From Azolla caroliniana (taxonomy: Eukaryota > Polypodiophyta), in NCBI GenBank assembly GCA_043228905.1, contig JBHGNT010000013.1, positions 15,996,001 to 16,060,000 on the forward strand: 64,000 nucleotides of DNA, in the 5' to 3' direction. Numbering within the stretch: position 1 is the first letter of the stretch; each line of letters starts with the position of its first letter. A program made the position numbers and the translations under genes. The notes under the pieces were generated by a model. It saw only the letters and a program-made list of their open reading frames with translations, did no database searches and was not told the origin of the DNA. This document shows, piece by piece, positions 55,266 to 64,000 of this stretch.

Positions 55266-56250
55266 TTCATACCTTACGGCATGCTTAATGATTCATACAC
55301 CTAATTGATTATTATTCTAATTAATTTCTAATTACACAAATTTTCGTTTCACTTTTGTATGATTTTCTAGTAATTGTCATTTCTCACCCACAATTAACTC
55401 TCTTTCTTGCCCTTATTTTAAGTTCATCTACCCTATTTACGTACGTTTAATAGTGTAACGATTCATGTAGACTATTTTTTAAGATTGAGTGGGCATCATG
55501 CCGTTTTTTGAACGATTTTTTCCAACGGCTCATCTAGGTTTAACTCATATTATCGAGCCTTAGAACTCGAGTAAAACCACATGAGTTCCCTTATTGATGT
55601 TTTACTCATAGATTTGAGTTCTTCATCTTTGTGCACAACACCACCACCACTTGTATCAATTTGTGGCTTATGTCACAATTGTGCAAATTACAACCACCAT
55701 ATTGGGATGTATATGTGCATACCTCGCACCATCCATTTATTTGTGACATTTTTTTTTAGTAGGTAACACATGGGTTTTTTTACCCTTGTTTTCGTCACTG
55801 CTAGATTCTTATGGGTAGTGCCTTATTTTATCGTTTTTGTCATAAAATTTGCTTGTTACTCGCAAGACTAAAATATTACTTGCGAGTGCACTTGCTTTTT
55901 CACTTAATACACTTTCTCGACCATATCAATACATGTTGGGTTGGCATTCTAATATAAGGCTAACTAGGAAACTACGTTGATGTTAGAACCATGGTTGAGC
56001 CTCGGGGAGCCGCTATGATTATTCAAGATAGAGATCCGAGAAAGACATCTTAGCTATGTTTTCCCCCATGGTTTTTAAAACACCATAGTGTTACCATAGT
56101 TATCGGATCTCGAATCACATCTCATATGCCTAGAGGGGTAAAGACGTGAGATGCTTTCTTGGTAAAGTTCTTACAATCAAAATTTCAAGCATTCATTTTG
56201 CTTGTGTATTTTCTGAACCTCATTTATATTGCATACCCACAACTTGCATC

Positions 56251-59200
56251 ATGGAACAAGTTTTGAACGTTGTTGGAGCAATCTCTCCGAACGAGACCTT
56301 TCAACTACAATCCGCATCTTGCACACAAGCTGAGATCACTATTGAGCAATTGCTCACTACTACCTTGAATCAATTAGCCGAAATGAGGCAAGCCAATATG
56401 GCATTGGAAAAGAAATTCCAAGAATTGACTATTGAGTCCAAGAAAGAAGGTGAGCCCTCTTTCGTAGTAACACCATTCAAGGGAGATAAGAAAGAAAGAA
56501 CCGAGGAGGCCATTAGCACTTGGCTTGGTCGTTGGGAGTCTCACTTTGAGCTCCATCCCAAGCCCAATGTTGTAAAAATTGGTTACGTCGGTCCTGAGTT
56601 AGGTGGCCAAGCTGCTGCTTGGTGGCGCGGCCTAAGGACTGCAAAGAACATACCCACAACTTGGCAAGGTTTCGTTGATGTTTTTAAGAAACAGTTTTTG
56701 TAGCCACCTTCTCAAACTGAACAAGCGCAACACTTGCTCATGTTGTCGAGTAAGCCATTTACCTCTCTCGAGGATTATGTGCATCATGCTCGGACCCAGA
56801 TCCAAAAATCAGGACTTACGGGTGAGAAATGGTTTGTTGCTTGCTTTTTGAATGGTATTCCCAATGGGGATTACCATTGGATTGTCCATGACAAGGAGCC
56901 CACAACTTTCGAGGAAGCCGTCAACATTGTACTTCGGTACCATAGGACTTCAAAGAAAGACCACAATAAACCTGAGTTTGCCAAAACTCCGAATGTCAAG
57001 TTCATTGGGAAATTTAAGCAATCCAATGACACTCTTGACCACGACTCCAAGAAACCTAACCTCTTCTGTGCATATTGCAAGAAGCGGGGCCACATAGAGG
57101 ATACCTGTCTTCATCTTGAGAGGAAGTCAATGAACACCCCTCAAGACAAATCTACGAGTCACACAGGTGAGTCTTTTGATGTTGTTGAAGTTCATACCAA
57201 CCACTTAAGTTCATGTGAATGCACTTTTCCTTCACATTTACTTGGACCTAATGATTTACTCCAAGCAGTCGGGTATATCAATGGAACACAAGCACATTTC
57301 TTATTTAATTCCGGTAGTTCTCACAATTTTCTTAATGATCACTTTGTGCAGCAAATGGAACTCCACATAAACGCAAGTGATCATATCTATCAAGATCACA
57401 TGGAAAATGGAAGCCTTCAATACATCAATGGCATTGTTTGTCAACTACCAATTCAAATAGATACCTATTTGGAGAAGCTTGACTTTCATGTTATGAAACT
57501 ACAATCCGTAGATGTCATTTTAGGATACCCTTGGTTTTTTAATAAAAACCCTTCTTTGTCCATTGATTGGGTTAATCACTCAATCACATTTGAGCTTAAT
57601 AATTGTAAACATTTTATTAAATGTTCCAAACTTCCTTCTCGTTCACTTGTGTCTTCTAAATCTTTAAGTGAGTATTCAAGTTCATTAATTTATTCGTGTG
57701 TAATTGATCCTACGCTTCAATTTTATTATTTTAATATTGACACCACACAATTACCACATTATGAACAACGATTACTCGATTCTATTTTAGACGACTTTCA
57801 AGATGTGTTTCCTAACGAATTGCCACTTACTTTACCACCAAAACGTAATGTGGACCATCAAATTGAACTCATTCCTGGTGCTGCTCATGTGAGCATTCCA
57901 CCTTATCGACTTAGTCGATTAGAAGAGGATGAGATTGCTAAACAACTTAAGGAATACTTGAGTATGGGCCACATTAGGTATAGTAAATCACCTTGGGGTG
58001 CGCCAGTTCTATTAGTAAAGAAGAAGGAAGGTTCATGGCGGATATGTATCAATTATCACTGTTTGAATAAAATGACAATTAAAAATGCATATCCATTACC
58101 TTGTGCTCATGATTTGATTGATCATTTGCATGGGGCTCGATATTTTACGAAAATTAACTTACGAACAGGTTATCATCAAATTCGCATTGACGAGGATGAT
58201 ATCCCTAAAACCACTTTTCGTACGTGCTATGGACATTATGAGTTTTTAGTCATGCCTATCGGGTTGACTAATGCTCCAGCCAGATTCCAACAAGCGATGA
58301 ATGACGTTTTTCGAGATCAACTCGGTGATTTTGTTGTCGTCTTCTTGGATGATATTTTGATATATAGCTGTACCTTGCAAGATCATGTTCAACATGTTCG
58401 ATTTGTTTTGCAGAAGTTGCGTGACAACTCTTTCTATGCAAAATATTCAAAATGTGATTTTTTCCAAAATTCTATTGTGTACCTAGGTCATTTAATTACG
58501 GAAAATGGTGTTGAAATTGAACCTTCTCATATTGAAAAGTTAAAACTTTGGCCCATTCCTCATAATATTCGTGAACTGCGATCATTCTTAGGGTTTGTTG
58601 GATTTTTACGAAAATCAATTCGTAACTATTCCAAATTGATACGCCATTAATTGACCTTTTAAAAGGTCATCCACATAAGTCTGTTAAACCAATTGCATGG
58701 AATGAACAACTTGATAAATCGTTTGAGACACTTAAAGAGCATGTGTGTCTGGCTCCCACTCTTCTATTACCGAACCCTTCTAAGCCTTTCTTAATCAAAA
58801 CCGATGATAGTGATTATGCTATTGGTGCCGTTCTTTATCAAGGCGGTCACCCTATTTCTTTTGAAAGTAAGAAGCTTGATGCTGCTCAATCTCGGTATTT
58901 AGTTCAAGAGAAAGAGTTGTTTGCGGTAATACATGCACTTAAAACATGGAGGCACTATCTCTATGGAAATAAATTTGTGGTTACAACAGACCATCAATCA
59001 TTGAAGTATTTTTGTGACTAGCTAGATCTTGTTGGTCGTAAAGGCCGTTGGGCTGACCTTATGCAAGATTTTGATTTTTCCATACGGTATCGCAAGGGTT
59101 CTATGAACACTGTTTCGGATGCTCTTAGTCGCATTAAAGAAGTTAACATGCTTAGCTTCATGGAAATAAAATCTGATCTTTTAGATCACCTTCGAGGGAA

Positions 59201-60365
59201 ATACTCAATGCTTACAATGTCAGATTAATAAGTCGAAACGACTTAAAGCCGTGGGTCTTTTACATACCTTAGATATTCCCAACAACAAATGGGAAAGTAT
59301 CTCGATGGATTTTATTGTTAATTTACCTCGTACACAGAGGGGTCATGAGGCCATTTGAATTGTCGTTGACAGACTAACAAAATTGGCTAGATTTATTCCT
59401 ACCAAAACCACGGTAACTGCTTAACAATTGGCTTATCAATTTATTGATGAGTTATTTCGTTTTTATGGATTACCGATGGATATTTTTTATGATCGAGATT
59501 CTAAGTTTACTAGTGATTTTTGCACTCAAGTCTTTAAGAAACTAGAAACTACGTTGAGCATGAGTTCTGCAGATCATCCTCAGTCTGATGGACAAACAGA
59601 ACGAGTTAATCAAATTATTGAGGATATGCTTCGAGCTTATGTAGCAAAAACCCCATCTATGGGGAGCAATACCTTCCTATCTTAGAATTTGCCTGTAATA
59701 GCTCTAAACATACATCCACTGGATATAGTCCTTTTATGTTGATGTATGGTTTTCAGCCACGTGTCCGAGTTGATGTCACGATTCATCGTGATACATTAGA
59801 CAGTACACGCAATTTTTTGCAAGACATGAACCAAATGTTGCATATTGCAAAGAGAATGTTAAGACAGCTCAAGATCGTGCTCGATTTTATGTTGATAAGG
59901 ATAGACATCCTTGTGCATTTACTATTGGTCAAAAAGTTTTTTTGCGTGTCCCTACTGACTCTACGTCATTGTCTACGGGCAAGTGTGCTAAGTTAGCCCC
60001 ACGATATTGTGGCCCATTTGAAATCCTTAAGCGGGTTGGGTCATGTGCTTATCCCTTGCCTTACCCCGTAACGTTGGTATTCATCCTGTTTTTCATGTTA
60101 GTCGTCTAAAAGCATTTTTAGGTTCTAGTGATAACACACCATCACAATCCAAGATTTTGTAACATTAGAGGATTTTTCTTACAAACCTCATGTTCCTGAA
60201 CGAATTCTTGATTCTCGTACTAAACGTTTACGTTCTAAAGAGATTCGGCTATTCAAGATCAAATGGATGGATAAGCCTGTTGATGATGCCACATGGGAAC
60301 GCAAGCACACTCTTAAGGCACAATTTCCTCACTTTATATTGCAAGAGTGCAATCTTTTGAAGTAG
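56251..60365 (+). pseudogene. G2 gypsy gag-pol-chromodomain, decayed
   Basis: Gag starts MEQVLNVVG (56251) and has a zinc knuckle CAYCKKRGHIEDTC (about 57070-57110). An in-frame TAG at 56701-56703 is the only stop up to 58650. The protease motif is NSGSSHNFL, so the catalytic Asp is Asn. The RT has YRLSRLEEDE, KINLRTGYHQIRI and VVFLDDILIYS (58310-58370). A frameshift near 58640 leads to RNase H (KTDDSDYAIGAVLYQ, 58795). The integrase lacks nearly all of its HHCC finger (deletion near 59210); its core remains (SMDFIVNLPRTQRG, IFYDRDSKFTSDF, DHPQSDGQTERVNQ). The C-terminal chromodomain reads RLFKIKWMDKPVDDATWER and ends at 60365. It cannot make active protease or integrase. Confidence 0.92.
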
Positions 60366-60372
60366 GGGAGTA
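60358..60372 (+). other. Polypurine tract of G2
   Basis: AAGTAGGGGAGTA before the 3' LTR. It overlaps the last codons and stop of the chromodomain frame. Confidence 0.65.
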
Positions 60373-60844
60373 TGTTATGTACACATAACGTTGGTGAGGG
60401 TAGGTCACCAATATTTACATTAGTGAAGGGTATGTTCACTAATGTTAAAAAGGGGACTACTGATTGGATAGAAGGAATGATATGTGCATGCACTATCATG
60501 ATTTGGACAACCAATGAATGGAGAGCCTTTAGAAAGGCACATCTATTCAAGGGGCCTAGAAAAAGGTATAAATATGAGGCTTAGCTACCCTCATAAGGAC
60601 ATTACGTCGGAAGGCTGCTGTCTCAGACACCGGTGGTGCGGGCTAGGCTTTTGTCTCGACGATCATGTTTATCTCTTCTGAGGTATTAGTCATCGTAATA
60701 TCCGGTGGTATGGTACGTCGGTGGTAGGTTGGCTATGTCTAGATCATAGCTCGGGGGTGGTTGGGTGGAACGAGTTCTTCTATCCATTCTATTTTCCTTC
60801 TTTTACTTTAGTTTGGTCTATTGATTAGTAATAGACTCTTAACA
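60373..60844 (+). repeat. 3' LTR of gypsy G2
   Basis: 472 bp, the counterpart of 54121-54593 with roughly 17 differences by eye. Confidence 0.92.
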
Positions 60845-60849
60845 AACAG

Positions 60850-60904
60850 GAACAGTCACAGAGAGTTCAGCAGAAGGGGGAGCCAACACGCCAGACCAAA
60901 CAAT
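60850..60904 (+). pseudogene. Copia E gag, short continuation after G2
   Basis: The sequence continues the gag of copia E past the target duplication and stops where the LTR of element F begins. Confidence 0.5.
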
Positions 60905-60995
60905 TGTAACAACCTGATCGAATGTGGGTTGTAGAAACAAATAGCGTGCGGAAGCAACAGAAAATAGGTTTAATGGAGAGCTTAACAGTACACGG

Positions 60996-61071
<76 letters not shown>

Positions 61072-61398
61072 ACACAGAAACTCAATTCAAAAAATACTAC
61101 TCAATCTGTACATCATATGTGTTCAGTGAACACTTTTATATAAGTCCATCCAGACTTACAAAAGTACGGTGTACTTCAATGCTCACATGAGCGTCTAACA
61201 CTAACTACGAGATATTAACTCCTTAGTAGACTAGCTGCTACTTGGCTTCCGGTTACTGCTTGATCCAGCTAACCGGCACCCCAGCTCACCGACTCACTTG
61301 CTCACCGGCTCACTTGCTCACGGGCTCACCCTTCTAGATGCCGATCCGGCTCAAGCTTATTCAGCCGATCCGGATCCGGTTGAGCTTGCCACTGAGCA
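60905..61398 (-). repeat. 3' LTR of copia F
   Basis: The plus strand starts TGTAACAACC and ends CACTGAGCA. It contains a (GA)n run (about 60997-61070). The adjoining CTCCCCCTCAAGCTCAA is the complement of a polypurine tract nearly identical to that of copia A. Confidence 0.75.
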
Positions 61399-64000
61399 CT
61401 CCCCCTCAAGCTCAATTTGAGGTCGGATCGTAGTGTCAATCTCTATGGTAGCTGGTCCTTCCACCTGGCTCCTTTTGGTGTCACTCCGCCTCACTCGCGC
61501 TCCTCGTCCGGTCCGGTCCTGTTTGCCGCGACCCTTCTGTTCTTGCGCACCTCGACTTCCTTGGTCGGCTTGTCTACTCAACATGCCCAATTCAGCTCCC
61601 TTGCTGTTGTGACTTTGGCTTTTGCCGATTCGCCGATCCCTTTGTGTTGGCGTCGACTTTTGCTGCCTACTTGTCCTCTTGGCCTTGAATTGATCTGGTT
61701 CTTTTGAATCCTTCTGTAGAACTGAATCGGTTGTCTCCGATTCGTTCCAGCTCTTGTCCGAATCGGTTGCTCCCGATTCGTCTTCTGGTTCCAGGCCCTT
61801 CACCACATCGGACCATGTCCGGGTCTTGGCCTTCTTCTTCCGGTCGGCTCTATCCTTCTTGACTCTGCCTCCGTTGCCGCTTGTTCCGACTTGTTCGGAT
61901 GAGTCAACTTCCTTTGTCGACTGGGCTCCTTTCTTCTTCCTGTCTCTCCCCTAGTCGGTTCTTCCCCCACTGGCGCAATCAGCAGTCTCTTTGCCTTTGC
62001 CTGTTCCGGTGGTGTCTTTGCCCATTCTCCCCTTCAAGTGTGGCATGTCGAGATGCTGAACACCAAGCATTTCGGTGAAGTGTTGCAACTTGTCCGATCC
62101 GAGCGGTTTGGTGAAGATGTCGGCAACTTGCCGATCCGTATGAACATACTGAAGTTCGACTTCACCGCTCAGGACACGCTCACGCACGAAGTGGTAGTGC
62201 ACTTCGATGTGCTTTGTGAGAGCATGGAATACGGGGTTCTTAGCGAGTTGCATGCTACTTATGTTGTTGCAGTAGATCAGGATCGGGTCCGCAGGTCTTG
62301 CAGCAGTCGCCGAAGCCAAATGGCTTCACAGGTGGCAACAATAGTGCCCCGATATTCAGCCTCAGTGCTCGACAAAGCTACTGTTGGCTGCTTTTTGCTG
62401 CTCCACGCAATAACCGCGCTACCAAGGGAAAACCTATAGCCGGAAGTGGAACGACGATCTGATGCATCGCCGGCCCAGTCGACATCCGTGTAGCCGACTA
62501 GCTCTTCGGTCATACCTCGCCGGTATAACAGTCCCTGGTCCTTCATGCCGCTGCGGTCAGCTTCTGCATGAATTGACTAATCACACCGACCGGATAGCTG
62601 ATGTCAGGTCGGGTGATGGTCAAATATATAAGGCTTCTGACAATTTGTCGGAACCGTTTCTCATCGCAGGCTGGTCCGGAGTTGGGACAGAGCTTCTATT
62701 TCCAGTCCAAGGGTGTAGAAATAGGGCGGCATTCCGTCATGCCGAACTTGTACAACATATTCAACACATAGTGTGTTTGTGAGAGCAATATGCCGTCGGG
62801 GGTTCGGATCACCTCGATCCCAAGGAAATAGTGAAGGTCCCCTAGGTCCTTCATCTCAAATGCGTTCGACAGGTGGGACTTGACTCGGCTGATTTCATCG
62901 AGTCCGAGTTCGGTGATGACTAGATCATCAATATACAGCAAGATGCAAACCGGACTGTCCGGACCTTGCTGGATGAACAACGAAGAGTTGTACTTGGAGA
63001 CCGCAAACCCCAACTTATGCAACCGGTGTGTAATCTTTGCATTCCAAGCTTGGGGGCTTGCTTTAGGCCATAAAGTGTCTTCTTCAGCCGGCATATATTT
63101 GACTTCTTCATCTCCGACTGAAAACCGGGAGGTTGGGTCATAAAGACCTCTTCTTCTAGATTGCCTTGAAGAAATGCATTCTTCACGTCTATCTGGTGAA
63201 GATGCCACTCCCTTGCCGCAACAACCACCAACACCACACAAACCGTCTTCATCTTCGCTACCAGAGCGAAGGTCTTGTCGTAGTCGATTCTGTGGGTCTG
63301 CGCGTATCCCTTTGCCACTAACCGGGCCTTGTACTGGTTAACTGAACCGTCGACGTTGTACTTTACCTTGTACACCCACTTGCATCCGATCGGTTTACTG
63401 TGACGGGGAGGGTAAACCAGGTCCCATGTATCGTTGGCATCAAGTGCCCGCATCTCTTCCTCCATAGGGGCACGCCAATTTGCATCCCTTGCCGCTTCTG
63501 TGTAGCTCTCCGGCTCACGCACTTCCGCCACCTGGGTCATGTACGGATAGTGATGCGCCATGTACTCATGGTACCCGTACCGCTTAACAGGTTCCTTCTG
63601 GCGGGTTGACCGGCGTAACCTACCGTTACTCGGTTTGAGGCCTTTCTTGGCCGGTTCGGTCTTCGCTGCCGAAGAGCCGTCATTTTCCTTTCCGGAGTTG
63701 GATCCGCTCTGATCCTACTCATCATTACTGGTTTCATAATCCGACATCTTCTTCTTCCCCTTCTCTTTGCGCGTGAACCGTCTCCTCAGTTCCTTGCGCG
63801 GGGAGAGCACAACAGAGTCTACACTACTCGCCGGTTCCTCTTCTGACTGGTGGGATTGACCCAGTCTCTCGTTCGGCCCACTCAACCGAAACGATTCCGG
63901 ACTCTCTTCTTGAGTCCCGGATTCATCATCTTCTATCTAGACCGGTTCAGGCTCACTAGCCACATCCTCCATATCGGGGTCAGAAGTCGGAGCCAGTAAG
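61399..64000 (-). pseudogene. Copia F pol (RT-RNase H), runs off the right edge
   Basis: Read from the right: an acidic/serine-rich linker (63990-63560), then the RT start (YTEAARDANWRAPMEEEM, CKWVYKVKYNVDGS, KARLVAKGYAQTHRIDY, 63560-63050). After a frame change comes ILLYIDDLVITE (about 62930) and DLGDLHYFLGIEVIRT. RNase H follows ([28 protein letters not shown], 62540-62330) and, after another frame change, VADIFTKPLGSDKL. Its frame meets a TAG (61951-61953), then stays open for about 197 codons of Lys/Arg/Glu/Ser-rich sequence into the LTR. The catalytic YIDD is intact but frameshifts break the protein. Integrase, protease and gag lie beyond 64000. Confidence 0.88.

Larger units (their letters stand above)
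54121..60844 (+). mobile_element. Ty3/gypsy chromodomain element G2
   Basis: LTRs 54121-54593 and 60373-60844 start TGTTATGTACACATAAC and end ACTCTTAACA; they differ at about 3-4% of positions by eye. Flanks GACAG (54116-54120) and AACAG (60845-60849) are a target duplication with one change. The gag of copia E continues across it. The internal order is gag, protease, RT, RNase H, integrase, chromodomain. An older solo LTR of the family is at 21123. Confidence 0.93.

Noticed and set aside
61000-61075. Ser/Leu and Arg/Glu repeat proteins around 61.0 kb
   Set aside because: These are translations of a GA microsatellite inside the copia F LTR.

Overview
The window is nuclear DNA of a land plant. 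It holds three recognisable host genes: a pectin methylesterase with an intron, a zinc-finger homeodomain (ZHD) factor, and the first exon of a DEAD-box RNA helicase. Each has GC-rich coding sequence set in AT-rich intergenic DNA. The rest is dominated by plant-type retrotransposons (Ty1/copia, Ty3/gypsy, L1- and RTE-type LINEs, tRNA-derived SINEs) and by GA/CT, CA, TA and TTC microsatellites. The species cannot be named. A GC-rich gypsy element at 43-50 kb reminds me of elements from non-seed plants, but that is an impression from memory, not a search.

Layout. 1-6.4 kb: decayed L1-type LINEs sharing one 3' end (a third copy lies at 13.6 kb). 6.42-6.83 kb: two tandem SINE-like units that carry a tRNA-like promoter at each end, facing inward. 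6.96-12.38 kb: a complete, very young Ty1/copia element on the minus strand with a 1441-codon open polyprotein, near-identical LTRs and a perfect ACTCA target duplication. 12.4-14.5 kb: tandem duplications, a SAC-domain phosphoinositide phosphatase pseudogene and LINE copy 3. 15.9-20.6 kb: two RTE LINE remnants flanking the helicase exon. 21.1 kb: an old solo LTR of the gypsy family found intact at 54-61 kb. 23.25-27.66 kb: pectin methylesterase. 31.35-32.48 kb: ZHD factor on the minus strand, with a long simple-repeat-rich upstream region. 35-38.8 kb: mostly gene-free AT-rich DNA with one striking 72-bp-arm foldback at 38.4 kb. 38.8-64 kb: a dense nest of LTR elements inserted in one another.

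The nest can be read from target-site duplications. A minus-strand copia pol (39.1-41.4 kb) holds a solo LTR (TSD GAAAG). Next to it lies a plus-strand copia gag, split by a solo LTR of the young copia family (TSD TTATG). That solo LTR is itself split by a second solo LTR (TSD GTAGG, rich in heat-shock-element-like motifs) and by a 7-kb GC-rich gypsy (TSD ACGT). Further right, a gag-bearing copia fragment, a copia integrase fragment and another copia gag follow. The last is split by a 6.7-kb chromodomain gypsy and then by a copia that runs off the right edge.

Only the copia at 7-12 kb looks capable of encoding a full set of retrotransposon proteins. The other elements carry stops, frameshifts or deletions. 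The most unusual signals are the double-headed SINE units, the foldback at 38.4 kb, the GC-rich gypsy and the SAC pseudogene with a duplicated segment. I see no convincing wholly new multi-gene system.
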